A stretch of DNA of 64,000 nt from Hoplostethus atlanticus (GCA_034670405.1 JAXDDX010000035.1:1931001-1995000), one strand, 5' to 3'. Counted from the stretch's first letter, positions 50,301 to 63,606 are shown. Notes: a model not told the origin generated them from the letters alone. Made by a program: numbers and translations.

Positions 50301-50801
50301 GTGGCCTGTCATTAACAGGTGTGTAATTAATTCCCCATGATAGGCCAGTGTGACATTAATGTGGGTCGACTGTGTGGTGTTCCGCTCTGTGGGGCTTAAA
50401 TGACGACAGCCAGCCAGACGTGTCCTTGTCATCCTTGTGTCTGTGTGGCCTCATTACTTCTTTGGCCGGTGACACTTCTCCTCCTCCTTGTCCTCCTCCT
50501 CCTCCTCCTCCTCTGCTGCATTCCTCTTCCTCTTCCTTGGCACATCGTACCCTTCTCATTGCTGCTTAGCTCTGAGCCACTGTGACGGGGTGGAAGGGGG
50601 AGGGGGGTGATAGTGGTGGTGGTGTGTTAGAACTGGATTTAGTGTGAAGCATCTGAGGACAGAGAGTTTTGTGTTTTATCCATTCAGAGGGTTGGGCTCA
50701 CACGCCTATTAATGGTATTGAAACTGGTAAAGGTGAAACACGGGCAGACCCCACGAGAGGAAGGGTGGAAAGAGGAAGGGGAAGTTGATATGCTGCTCCC
50801 G

Positions 50802-50832
<31 letters not shown>

Positions 50833-51930
50833 CAGAGGGCAATCCGACATCATCTCATTAGGTTGTGTAGGTTATGCATTGTATTGAGGACAAAGTTGTT
50901 TGAGTTGTCTACCCACGCCCAATAAATATTTGAATTATTCATAACAAATGGAGAAATTCATAATGTCCCCGATTAGCATTTTAGCATAATTGATTTTCAA
51001 GAAAAGATGGAATAATAAATCACTGCCGGCCTCCTTTTACATGAAAGATTCACCTACATTATCCACCCAACCCCTCTCCCCTCTCTCTCCGCAATTCTTT
51101 TTTCATCTGCCATTTGTATGCTTTTCATTACCTATCTGCTCCCTCATGACATAACGGTAATAGCCTTGGAGGCATGCTGGTAAACAGTTTTGACAAATTA
51201 AAATCACCCAGCTCAAGTGAAGAGACTAAAGCTGCAAACCAGAGGAAGGAGGAAGGCTCTAGCTTCTAGTTTTCCCCCATGACAAGGCCAGCCCAAGTAC
51301 AGTGTGCTCTCAGCGTTACTCAATGAGCTGCATTTCACTGAAACCTACAGTATGAGCCTATAAGACAATTCGTCTTACTCAAAAGTGTCATCGAAGAGGA
51401 TATTAGGAAAACACCGTGGTGTTTAAAAAAATATGAAATTGTTTTAATCAGTCTTTGCAACCGTGAGACAGTTTCCTGCTGTGGTTAGTGCAGGAGTTCC
51501 CCTTCTGATGATAAGCACCTCACGTTCCAGGGCTTTCATCATGGGTTAGAAATGTGTGTGACAGTGACGGGCGTGTAACACTAACTGAGAAAGTAATCCA
51601 TTAATGACTAGAAACGTTATTAATCCTGGGAATATTAAAAGCATGTTTGTGACAGGCATATTAAACCCATGGCAGGCTTATTAATCTTCAGACCATCCCC
51701 TATCCCTGATTTTCTTTTCCTCACATAGATCTATCTCAAAATACCGTAAATCTCTTTAGTTGATGTTTCTGTTGTACTCGTTTGACAACATACATTATTC
51801 ATAAAAAAATAAGAAATGAAATAAAAAAACATTAAAAAATAAATCCTATAATTGAGAACTCCAATCCCTCTAAGTCAAAACAGCAAAATAAAAAAAAATA
51901 AAAAACAGAAATAGTGTCATGTGGACTATA
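47333..51930. other. Intergenic sequence between the two composite insertions
   Basis: No exon is recognised. The 107/109-codon overlapping frames at 47.5-48.0 kb have no recognisable domain. Contains CTC-rich sequence at 50.49 kb, a GT run at 50.80 kb and A-rich sequence at 51.80-51.91 kb. The 50.86-51.05 kb block has CAATAAATATTTGAATTATTC-like, repeat-free sequence and may be a conserved non-coding element. Confidence 0.6.
50802..50830. repeat. (GT)n microsatellite
   Basis: Fourteen perfect GT units. Confidence 0.97.
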
Positions 51931-52387
51931 CAGTTTTTTACAATCACTTTGTCACTAATTTCAGAACCTTGATGTCATTTTTCAAAACTCTAGACACAAA
52001 ACTCACAACCGATGATCAAAATGCACATTTTTGAAAACTCTAACAATTTTTCCAATTGCTTTGATACAACACACATAAACCTAAGATCATTTGTTCATTG
52101 AACTAAAATCACCTGTTCAAAATGACACAACTTAACATCAAAGTATTACCATTTCAAAATGCAATTCACACATTACATGTGAGATGACTGTCTGTTCATT
52201 TCATTACAATGATCTAACTATCAATTGATACAACTGCTCAAAATGATAAGTAACTGTTGCATTACTCTTAATGCTTAGTTTTATGGAAACTGACGAACAA
52301 TATTCCATGTTTAGATCATGAAAGTTTCAGGATAAGGAGATCCATTGACACCAATTACCGTGGAACATGAACCAATTGGACTACATA

Positions 52388-54074
52388 CTTTGACACTAAT
52401 TTCAGAACCTTGATGTCATTTTTCAAAACTCTAGACACAAAACTCAAAAATGGTCATCACTTGTAACACAGGCTGTCCAATGTTCAAAACATTGCATTGT
52501 GCGTTCATATCTTTAAAGAAACCTTGCACTTGCAGAATCACTGGTTCATATAACTCATTTATCATGAAATACCAGAGGAACATTCATTTAGATCACACAC
52601 ACACACAAGATACCGATAGTTTCACTGTTTAGTTGTTCGTACAATCATTAAATATTGTAGTACAAAATATGTGATACATGTTTCATTATGGTACTACACA
52701 TAAATACATCACTGTAAAAGGACTAGTAGAGAGAATACTACAGACACAGTGGCATCATTGAACAAATCTGAAATGTATTGATGAAATACAGTAAAATCAC
52801 AACATAGGTTTCTTTGAATCAAAGCAAAAATAATTAGCTACAAAAAAGAAAAAAAAACTAAAACGTCAACTGCAGTGTTCCTCACCTGGCTTACTGTAAA
52901 AAGCAAAACAAAGGATTGATTACTGTACTTCTATATTTCCATCAACCCTGTCTTGTGGATTTGGCCACAAGTTCTCATCCACATCACAATGGATGTTTTC
53001 ATCCCAAACATCTTGGGAAGAATCTTCAGGCATGGCGAATCCAGGCCTGACACTGGTCTGCCGTGATGTCATTGCATGCGTCATCCATGGTCTGGAGAAG
53101 GGTGACTTGTTCATCAGGGCGCCTATCATATACCTTCCACCTCCATGTGGAGAAAAATTCCTCAATCGGGTTAAGGAAAAGAGAGTATGGGGGTAAGTAC
53201 AGGGTGGTACGTAAATTGTGGATTGGCCTGAAACCATGCTTGCACCATTTGAGCATGGTGGAACCTGACATTATCCAATACAATACGACCACCTCTTAGA
53301 AGGGATGGTTGTCCCCTGCCATTCCTTTGACCACCACGTCTTCCTCGTCTTCCTCCTCCCACTGCTTGACCTCTATTGTGACCTGGATCACCTGCTGGCT
53401 CCATGTTATCGCTATGTTGTTGTAGGTGGATACCACTCATTTTACTGTATACTCGTACCACAATGTGAAATCAATCATCAGTAACGAGTTGGCAATATTG
53501 CAAAAGCAATTACAAGGGCCTGCATACATATGGTAATGTCAAATATGAAAACATGGCCTGGAAAGTGATACATGGGACCATAGAAACAGTGTCTGATAAA
53601 GAATGATGATCAAATATTACATCCATAGTTATGTTCATGTTCCACGGTAATTGGTGTCAGTGGATCTCATTATCCTGAAACTTTCATGATCTAAACATGG
53701 AATATTGTTTGTCAGTTTCCATAAAACTAAGCATTAAGAGTAATGAAACAGTTACTTATCATTTTGATCAGTTGTATCAATTGATAGTTAGATCATTGTA
53801 ATTAAATGAACAAACAGTCATCTCACATGTAATGTGTGAATTGCATTTTGAAATGGTAATACTTTGATGTTAAGTTGTGTCATTTTGAACAGGTGATTTT
53901 AGTTCAATGAACAAATGATCTTAGGTTTATGTGTGTTGTATCAAAGCAATTGAAAAAAGTGTTAGAGTTTTGAAAAATGTGCATTTTGATCTTCGGTTGT
54001 GAGTTTTGTGTCTAGAGTTTTGAAAAATAACATCAAGGTTCTGAAATTAGTGACAAAGTGATTGTAAAAAACTG
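52388..54074 (-). mobile_element. IS630-like transposon derivative Y1 (inserted copy)
   Basis: Inserted in reverse orientation into the 5' region of Y2 right after a TA in GGACTACATA. The continuation of the Y2 sequence (ACTATGGATG) resumes after 54076. It starts CTTTGACACTAATTTCAG, so about the first 16 bp of that terminus are missing, while the other end (…GTAAAAAACTG) is complete. It retains the largest transposase remnant in the window. Confidence 0.8.
52920..53440 (-). pseudogene. IS630-like (DDE_3) transposase remnant in Y1
   Basis: Read on the minus strand from MSGIHLQQHSD (53440), it has the same Arg/Gly-rich N-terminal segment as X1, then passes directly into IVLDNVRFHHAQMVQAWF (second catalytic aspartate). 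A frameshift near 53215 follows. The next frame gives LYLPPYSLFLNPIEEFF (third catalytic residue, glutamate), STWRWKVYDR and QAWIRHA, then a stop. The C-terminal DENIHCDVDENLWPNPQ lies in a third frame ending at 52920. The helix-turn-helix region and the first catalytic aspartate are deleted. The LPPYS-x-LNPIEEFF block is the hallmark of the IS630/Tc1/mariner superfamily, and in vertebrates this variant resembles the group RepeatMasker labels TcMar-ISRm11 (from memory). Confidence 0.85.
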
Positions 54075-54144
54075 TTACTATGGATGTAATATTTCATCAT
54101 CATTCTTTATCAGACTGTTTCTATGGTCCCATGTACCACTTTCC

Positions 54145-54332
54145 AGACCATGGATGACGCATCAATGACATCACATCACCCAGGCACCCTGACACCAGTG
54201 TCAGGCCTGGATTCGCCATGCCCAAATATTCTTCCCAATATGTTTGGGATGAAAACATCCATTGTGATGTGGATGATAACTTGTGGCCAAATCCACAAGA
54301 CAGGGTTGATGGAAATATAGAAGTACAGTAAT
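54145..54332 (+). pseudogene. IS630-like transposase C-terminal remnant in Y2
   Basis: Nucleotide sequence from CAGACCATGGATGACGC to the GAAGTACAGTAA end matches the C-terminal coding part of the Y1 remnant, here on the plus strand. It corresponds to the QTMDDA region, the GWIRHA-like region and the NIHCDVDDNLWPNPQ tail, but in broken frames. It follows the upstream region without any N-terminal or catalytic core sequence. Confidence 0.75.
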
Positions 54333-54857
54333 CAATCCTTTGTTTTGTGTTTTACAGTAAGCCAGATGAGGAACACTGCAGTTGACGTTTTAGTTTTTTT
54401 AAATTTTTGATTCAAAGAAACCTATGTTGTGATTTTACTGTATTTCATCAATACATTTCAGATTTTGTTCGATGAGTCCACTGTGTCTGTAGTATTCTCT
54501 CTACTAGTCCTTTTACAGTGATGTATTCATGTGTAGTACCATAATGAAACATGTATCACATATTTTGTACTACGATATTTAATGATTGTACGAACAACTA
54601 AACAGTGAAACTATCGGTATCTTGTGTGTGTGTGATCTAAATGAATGTTCCTCTGGTATTTCATGATAAATGAGTTATATGAACCAGTGATTCTGCAAGT
54701 GCAAGGTTTCTTTAAAGATATGAACGCACAATGCAATGTTTTGAACACTGGACAGGCTGTGTTACAAGTGATGACCGTTTTGAGTTTTGTGTCTAGAGTT
54801 TTGAAAAATGACATCAAGGTTCTGAAATTAGTGCCGAAGTGATTGTAAAAAACTGTA

Positions 54858-55657
54858 ATAACAAATAATATTTGTTGTAAAAAGTATTTTATTTAAAAAA
54901 AATTAGTAGCCTAGAATCAATGCCCTCGGTGGACACCTCAAAATGCTGCACTGCAGGTCGTAATTGTGTTAGATTATCACAACAAAAATGTTCTTAACTT
55001 CCTGCTCGACAAAATCAGTTCCCATCCAAGACACCATCCATCTTCATTCGCTATCATGGCTTGCTGACAGGGGTTTCCATCATGTGTCATTATTGGTGCA
55101 TGAGGCAACTCAGCGGAACAGTCCGCCACTCTGGGAAATGCATCAATCATGGACTCCTTGTCCCACCCTGACAGCTCTGAATGGAGACAACAAGAGCTGT
55201 GTACCACCATAAGGATGCACTTGAACCCTATGCTAGAGAGGCCAAGGCAGATTTAGGCTATAGGTGATTAAGATTAGGGATTGAATACATGACTGTAGTG
55301 ATACATGCCTCAATGGCTGTCAGACTTTACTTTCGCTGACGATGTTGACGGATGATGTAGGTGTAACTGTCAGAGCAAAGCCGGAGCAACGACAGGTGTT
55401 ATGACCTCACAATGGGAGGGAGAAACATTAGAACAATAGATGACTCAGTCTGTGTACAAGATAAAGGCTGCCAAGTGATAGAATGGAGACATACCTTGCA
55501 ATATGAATTTCAAATGCATACAGTATAGTTGAAAAAACGCAAGAAGCAGCACACAAGCACAGTCTTTCTCAATCAAATACACAGCACTGCAATCAGCACT
55601 TTACTTCACAATACAGTATGTGTCGCAATCTAATTTGTTTTATTTTAAATGACAGTG
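54858..55657. other. Intergenic spacer, no gene recognised
   Basis: About 800 bp with no recognised gene, RNA or repeat. Confidence 0.6.
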
Positions 55658-55863
55658 CAGTGCTGTGCAAAAGTCTTAGGCACCCTAGATTTTTTAATAT
55701 AAATTTGGTCTTAGATGTTTATTTTTTTGTTTTCTGCATTAGTGTTACATTACTGCTCTTTATAGTACATTTTTCTGATATTTAGAAATGTTTCATTTCA
55801 TTATTTTTGAAAGCATCTTCACTTTACGGATTTTACATGTGCCAAGACTTTTGCACAGTACTG
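55658..55863 (+). mobile_element. Tc1/mariner-type MITE, copy 3 (most complete)
   Basis: A 206-bp palindromic-ended element: CAGTGCTGTGCAAAAGTCTT at the left and AAGACTTTTGCACAGTACTG at the right, followed by TA. The interior (TTTGGTCTTAGATGTTTATT, TTACTGCTCTTTATAGTA, AAGCATCTTCACTTTAC) is shared with copies 1 and 2. It serves as the reference for the other two. Confidence 0.9.
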
Positions 55864-58800
55864 TAGGTATTGTCAAATTCTGTATGTTATACATTCACAT
55901 TGGACATTCGTTACAATAGCATAACTAGCAATAGCAAAAACATTTGAAATTTCTCATCAAACTTTTTGAGTTTCACACCAATGAGGTAGATCAATCAGTG
56001 GCGGGCTGTAGCCGAGGGTGACTCGGGGCTGACATTCAAACTCATTTCATGGTCATTGTGTATTTAAAAAACCCACAGAAAACTAGGGGAGGAGACATAC
56101 TGATAAAAAGAGAGAATGAAAAATTGAGTGTTGCTTGGGTCATCTTTTAGATCTAAGATGTTGTGACTTGGTTTGACTTCAATTAAATCCTGGGGGAGGC
56201 TTCCCAGTCAATCTGTGATCTTTATCAAGGCGCTGCCTCTTAGATCTCTATCTCTCTCTGCGACCCATGGGGAAATGGAGACGACTTTCATGACAATGGT
56301 TTGGACTCCATGCTATTTCTGGCTGGCTCCACTCCCTCCTCTCCCTAACAATGCTGTGACTCCATTGACAACGACAACCTTGAGTGCCAGTCCCAAGCCT
56401 GTCTTGCTTTTTTTCCTTAGTTTATGTTTTTCAAAGCCAGTGAATATTGGGGTTGAATTGACATTTTCTCATGCAGGGAATGAGTCACTCATTGCTCTGC
56501 TCACCTGGGAAATTTAGCAGCATAACATTTGATGACTCATGACTGAAAATAACCTATTTGATAGCGTGAAATGTCTTATATGGTTTTCTTTCGTGCATTG
56601 TAAACTCTGATGAAGCTTAAATGATTCAGAGCATTGTAACAGCTGCCACAGTGCAGAGGGCTTTGCTTTTCACACAGTCATGACTGGAGCTCCTCTCACC
56701 ATCTCCCTTAATCTCAGGCTCTCCTCCCTCCCTTGAAACTGTCCTCTGATGGTTAATTACATGCTTTGATCTAGGTTTGTTCCATCTGCACAATTTTTAA
56801 TGTACTGCAATTATGCTAAACACTTGCAAGGCATGTCATCTCCTGCAGAGTCCTGCTATTACCGACCTGCGCTGGTGGAGTAAGCTGAGGTAGAGACATT
56901 TAAGGCAAAGGAGTGTTTTGACTCCAGATTGCAATAGGAAACATGATGCTATGGAATGCACTATATTCATTAACAATGTTTACACTCCCACACCTGGAAG
57001 CTGGATGAGAGAATCTTCTGTTTGGACACACAAATTCCTGCAGATTACCAAATCAATTGCTAGAACTTCTCCATCCACAATCGAACCAGTATGCCAGTAT
57101 GAGAGGAATATAACATTCCTCATATCTTTGGCAGATACTGAAATAATATCCACCCAACCATTTTTCATCTTGCATCTCTTGAAATTCTACAGCACTGACC
57201 AAAAATATTGTTCTGATCAGTAGTTTTGCACAATACTGTATTAAAATAAAACGACTGCTCCAACATTTTTCTGTAACTGGTGCCATCCTATAATACATAT
57301 TTTGGTTCGGCACAAGTATCCAAGTGTCTCCGTATCAGTAAAAACAACTAATACATTTTACTAAATGGTATCTAATAAGAGTGAGTCTATAATGACAATT
57401 ATAAAGACGTTCCTCCATGTAATTCCCATTAATTTCAATTTAACCTTTAGGTACACGGGAACTTTTGATAGGATGTGACATGAAAATGTAAATGTATTAT
57501 CAAGCCAAAGGATTTTATGTTTTCTTGTTTGTAAACACTGGAGAAAAATAGACATGTGTTTTGACTGAGGTGGCAAAGCTACAGAAAGCGTATTCCATAT
57601 TGCATATTGCTTGTACAGGAGACAGTTCAAACATAGGTAGAATCAATTTTTAAAAATCCACATATGGGCTTTAACACAGACATTAATCTTTGCTTTGCTT
57701 TTCCTTTTGGAGAGCCTAAAAGGGAGTCGGTGAGCTTGAGGAAACAAGCACCATTAATTAATTATTCCTCCTGAAATTGTGCCATGAGCTCTGAAATCCC
57801 AAATCAGTCATGTGGTGTTACTTAGGGGACAGTGGCTCCTCTCTATCAATGCTCCCTTCGTAGGTGGCACATGATGGATTTCAGAGCAGTGCTCATTCCA
57901 TCTCCTGACTGCAGAGATTGCCTGGGGATGCTGGCGGGTCCCTGACAAGCAGGGCCTCCTCCATGCCTCACCTTGATCAACATTCAGCATCGCCCTCTGA
58001 ATCCATCATGGGCCTGTGACAACACGCCTCATTTTGGGGCTTTTTATATCATAGTGTAGCTGGTGGTGGTTGCTGGTAGTTGTGATGGTGGTGATGATGA
58101 TGATGATGATGATGATGATGACAACAAGATGCAGTGCTGTTCTCAAAAAATGGGTATAGAACCATTTATTGAAGTTCAATATTTTTTCATTAATAAATGA
58201 ATAGATGCACTCAATTTTCAGATCCTTGTCAAGTGAATAATACATTATACAAGACCATGCAATGTCAGGAGCATTAAGAACAACAAGTGGGCCTTATGTA
58301 ATTCTCAAACTCTTATATACAAATACAGCACTGAGGCAAAATCACTTCAAGAGGAGCACAAACAGGTGTGTGTGTGTGTATGTGAATTAGCATGGGGGGG
58401 TACAAAGTCGATTTGTTAACAGACTATTATTGACGTCATTATGTGTGCAGCAGTGGCAGGGACAAATAATGAGGCCCTTTCTTCATCTTCAATGCTAAAA
58501 TTGTGGAGCGCATTCAAGACAGATGACCCAAAAAGGTAATAATAATGTTATTTTGATGTAATCACTTGTTTGATCTGGCGTAATTATTGATTCTAATCTG
58601 CTCGTCTGCATCAACTTGTCTTGTGTAAATGTGTTTGTACAGATTAACTGCCACGGTTTTCCTCATTAAGCTTGACGTGTCGGATGGCTTTGTCATCAGT
58701 TGGCTGTTGCGAATGAGGCCGGCACACAATTAAATATAAATCTACATCACGCAAATGCAATTCATAATTATGATTGTATGTCAAAAAAAATGATTTGAAT

Positions 58801-61800
58801 GTTATTATCCACCCCCCCCCACCCTCCCGACAGACTAGGACCGCTGTAGTGATGGGGATGACTACAGTGGTAAACAGAGAGGATCTGACAGTTGACACAT
58901 TAGTTGTGCCATTAGTCAAACACTCATTTGCAATTATGTTTAACCAATTATATTTCTTGGGGGATGCTGCAGTTGTAAATCACCTCCCCACTAGCAAGTT
59001 TTACACTTGCTAGTGTAAAATGAAATGAATCCCTGTAATTGTGCACAGTGCATCATTATTTGCTTAGAAAGGAGAAATGTTCTTTTGGTAAAATTAATAA
59101 CAACTTCCACACCAAAGTCACCACCACCACCCTATCCAGCACCTTGGAAACAAAATTTTTGGAAGTGCCACATCCCGCCTTCCCAGAAGAAACAGCTTGA
59201 AGATAACCCCGGTATTTTCTCTGTAAATACCATTGACTTCAAAGAAAAATTTCACTCTGCCTCTGTGTCTTCTGCTCCCTCGCTGCAGTGTTGGTGCCAT
59301 TCCCTCAAGATGACTGCTTTTATTTGATATCAAACTAATGAGATTTCCATTCTCAGAGCATATCCTCGCGCTCCCTAGTCTTAGAGAAGATCCCATTTAT
59401 GTATATACCCTGGAATGATATTTGTTTTGCATATTTACATAAAACATATCCAGCCTATCTATATGTTTTCCAAATGTCAATGTTTTATTCATATATTTCT
59501 CTATCATTTGCTTTTCATATCCTCTACCACTTAAACCACATAAACTGTCAAAAAGAGTGATATGTATTATTGGTGTATTGAACATATAATTCACTTTGCA
59601 GCTTATGTGGGAGAAAGCCTATCTACCCGGATACACAGGCTCTCAATCAAATGGACCAATTATAATTGATATTTCCTGAATGAAAGTTATGGGAAAAAAA
59701 GTGTTTCACTTTCGTCGATGCTTTTTCAGGAGGCCCGTTATTTGTTGCTTTTGCTCGCAAGGCCCATAAACTAAAACAATTCTAATAGTATCTATAATAA
59801 AAGTATAATACATAGTTAGTATCCACTTGTTTGGTAGCAATAGAACCCCAAAACTCAACATCTCCTATGAGCTCTACTGACAATCAGCGAGCACAGTGAA
59901 CACACACACTTAAACTGATTGACATCCCAGTCAAGAACATGACAGTCCGGTGCTCAGCCACACTGACAGATGATGCCTCCCCTCCCACTCAGGAAAACAT
60001 CAGTTTGTGAGCTGCAGAATAACACATTTAATATTCAACTCTCTTTGGCCACACACACACACGGATGCACGCAAATGCATATAAAGTTGCACGCATGCAC
60101 TGTAAACTGTAATAATCTTATATCAACACACAAAATGTCAGAGAGAGATCTGTTCAAAGTCCAACTCTGAAATATGTCCTCTGTTTCTGTTGGAACGTGC
60201 CCAGGATGTAGTCTACTCACCGTCTCACTTTGTCTCTCTCCATACCTGTCTCGCTCTCCCTCTCTGTTACACACACACGACGACACACAGACAAACGCGC
60301 AAGCAATGAATTATAGATGAACCCACTGACACTGTGATGATACATTTGTCACATCTATACAAAATCATTCTTTAAAGGGTTGTCCCTCTTTATGTTGCCT
60401 AGAGTTCACATTTTTGTCACTTGACATTTACGGAGAGCCTTATGACGGCCCGAAGCACTGATGTCTCACTGCCGCTGACACCGGATCCAGACTCCGTGGA
60501 CACCGACACAGACAGGACCCCGGGGGGCCTGAAATAGTGCATAATACCAAAAGTTCCATATTTTGGCTCAGTGCAGAGGTCTAGCTGAAGACTTTCTTTC
60601 CCAAAGGAGAAATCCACCGTTTGAAAAAAGAGGCACCTGTTCTTACAAAATGAAAACGCTACCTTTCATACCTGTCATCACACTTTTTTGGTCAGTAGCT
60701 ATTTTAAGTGACAAATGAGCTGCTATATTTTAGAGATAATGAATGATACATTTCTGGTTAGGGTTTTATTTTAGGGTTTTATTTTCCAAAAAAGGTTATA
60801 TTGCATTTCAAACCCTTCAATTCTTGGCCAGATACAGAAAGACTACAAATTTAGGCTCAGTGTTTTTCAAGATGTTGATCTTCACTGCAGATATGTGCTA
60901 TAGCATTCACATTTCTCACCCTTTCAACTGAAGGATTATTGTCTAGTGACAATCTTTGAAATTTTTAAATTGTATGCCTACATTCACATCAAGAGCCTTT
61001 TTACTCATGCAGTGCCAGTGGTATATTTTCCAAGATCGTTTTGACAGGGTTATCTGCCGAATACTATTCTTAAACAAAGCTGTAAGCCTGCTAAGATAAT
61101 TGAGACTTACTGTACATGTCACTCTCAATAGCATGGGCTCCCTAGAGCTGACGTAGCTAATATGTCATTCTGTCAACTCACTAATGCCCTAACATAATCA
61201 CAATGCATGGGGGGGGAGGGAGGAGGGTGAAGGAAAAGCATCAACATATTATATGGTAAGCTCATGATGATTGAAATAAACAATGAAAAAGAAGCTTCTG
61301 GCTTCTGGCCAAATATGAAAGTATAATTGCAGAAAACTTTGCAGTAACTTTTATTTATATTTATGAAATTGCTTCTGGCCATTTTTAAAAACAGTACAGG
61401 AAATCTTCAGTTTAGGAAAATAAGTGTAAATGTTAAATTGAATGGTTACAAACCCTGAATATAGGCTAATGGAAAACCTGCACACAATATCTTGGTAAGT
61501 TTTCAGCCCACAAACCTAGAAATGAGGCTTGAGGCCTGTTATGAGAACTTTATGTTTGGTGAATGTTTGCATTAAAAAGGGTTTCCTTCATTTTGGCAAA
61601 TGGGGCCAGTCTCCGTGTCTCCTGGCTCACACAGATGGTGAGTGTGGTTCCCGACTGGCTCTGTGTTGAGGCGTTGATTCAAATGAATTTCCATTACAGA
61701 AAACTGGCTGGCTCGAATAAATCATAATAAAAATGGAACTTGTGGCCTGTCATCTCTCAAAGATCTGCTACCTTGGGACACTGCTGAAACCTCTCCCATC

Positions 61801-63606
61801 ATATGCCCCAGTGAAGCAGAGACGATGGGAAAGAGCATGGAGAGGATTTCTGTGCCAGAGGGAAAGTTTTTCAAAAGAGATTAAAATACAGTTCACTTTT
61901 TAAAAAGCTTCCTCTTCTTCCAAGTATACACTGGATATAGCTGTCTATGTATGTTCCTGTTTTTCCCACCAAAGGAATTTAATCTGTTGCCTGTGCATCT
62001 GTCATGACATTCACTTGGTAATGCTACTATATGCTTTATTACTGTGACCATCACATCTGAATTAGCCCAATAAATCATCCATATCATGTGGCCTCTACGC
62101 TGGAGGGTTGTTTAGTGTTTTGTCCTCATTGGGACAACCCACAGTCCTGTCAGCCATTATTTGGAAGCAGAAAAAGGGTGTATGCCCCACCGAAATGCTT
62201 ATGAATTAGATGGGAGGGAGAAATGTCAGGCCGAGAGAGTGTGGGTCCCCTAGAGCGCTGCTGTGTGTATTGTTTGTCACTTCTCAGAGACATTAAGCAT
62301 GTCAGTGTGGCACATTGCAACCCTCCGGTTCTTTCAAATTGGCCCTCTGGGAATTGGTGTGTGCACTTTGCTCTTTTTTTCAAATGTCAAGATACTCTGT
62401 GGCCAAACTTCATCAAAAAATCTATCCATCTTCCCCAACACAACCTTCTGCATCATAGAAATGGATCCAAGAATCAGATTCTGTATGGCACTGCATGAAA
62501 CATTGTTCCATTCAGTAGTTTAGCACAACGCCATACTGTTGTAGAGTAATAACAACAACAGTTCATATTGGTATGAAACAAACTGACTGAATGACTGGTT
62601 GACTGTATAGAACTAAATTACCCTATTTAACACGGGGCATGTAAATCTGTGTGCAAATATATCAGAGGTTAATTTAATAGAGTGAAAGTACTTTAAAACC
62701 TATTAACATTAATCTTTACCATACATGGCTGGGCTGGGCTATACGATGTATTATCTAAATTATGATCCATGGTAAATTCTGACCCATTAACTCGACATAC
62801 GTATATCCAGTTATGCAATATATCTGTTCATATAGAAATATTTCATTACCGCATTGTTTTTCTTTACAATCTTTTGCTATATTTCTTTTGCTTGCATTGT
62901 TTATCAAGAGTGGCTCAGCAGACAGCAACTCAGCTCCCGCAATTCCTGTCGCAGGTGATGCATGCAAATGGTTACTTGCTTACTTGCCGTTTCAAAAGTC
63001 GAAAACGTCTCATGAAGTTAAGCTCATGAAACTGTTAATATTCACTGTTAATTCTCTGTCCGGTGATCGGAATTGCTGGGTGGAGAAAATGCTTTCAGGC
63101 TGGTTTCAGATAACACTTCATCTGTGAATATTTTGAGCTGCAGAGATTTGCCCTTTAACTGGCAATATCACAGTTTTTTATTGCCTTTACACGGCTCCGC
63201 CGCTGTCATTTGTTCTAATGTTGTATCAATTATTTACTGAGAAAACGATGAAAATTGAAATTGAATCGTGTAGTTGCAGTTATTTTAGTTTAAATTTGCA
63301 GTATCAGTTTCTCTACCACACTGTGTGTATTGGCTGCTATGAGCAATTATTTTGCATCTAGAGGTTTTATTTGAGGAATTTATCTTTTCCGTATAACTGC
63401 AACGTATTTTCATTCAAGTATATAATAATGTCTGGATTTTGTTTTGATGGGATTTCAGCCCAGCCCCACCACACCCATGAGCGCACAAGAAACTTAAATC
63501 TGCCATAAAATAAGACAACAAGCAACATGAACTGTATGGAAACCAGACCAATAGTACTTTATAATGTAAACCCACAGTACCTTGGGGCTCTACAAGTCAA
63601 TGACTC
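55864..63606. other. Intergenic sequence, no gene recognised
   Basis: No exon of a recognised family. Contains a GAT run at 58.09 kb, short GT and C runs, and two short related sequences at 57.21 and 62.50 kb that may be ends of one repeat family. Frames of 90-114 codons at 56.17, 56.92 and 59.03 kb show no domain or splice context and are regarded as chance. Confidence 0.55.
58092..58120. repeat. (GAT)n trinucleotide repeat
   Basis: Nine to ten perfect GAT units within a GGT/GAT-rich tract. Confidence 0.95.

Larger units (their letters stand above)
51931..54855 (+). mobile_element. IS630-like transposon derivative Y2 (outer copy)
   Basis: Ends CAGTTTTTTACAATCACTTT (51931) and its inverted copy (to 54855), each bordered by TA (51929-51930, 54856-54857). 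Reading left to right it has the 5' arm, then the inserted element Y1 (52388-54074), then the rest of its upstream region, a C-terminal transposase remnant and the 3' arm. Without Y1 it would be about 1.24 kb. It lacks the whole N-terminal and central transposase. Confidence 0.85.
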
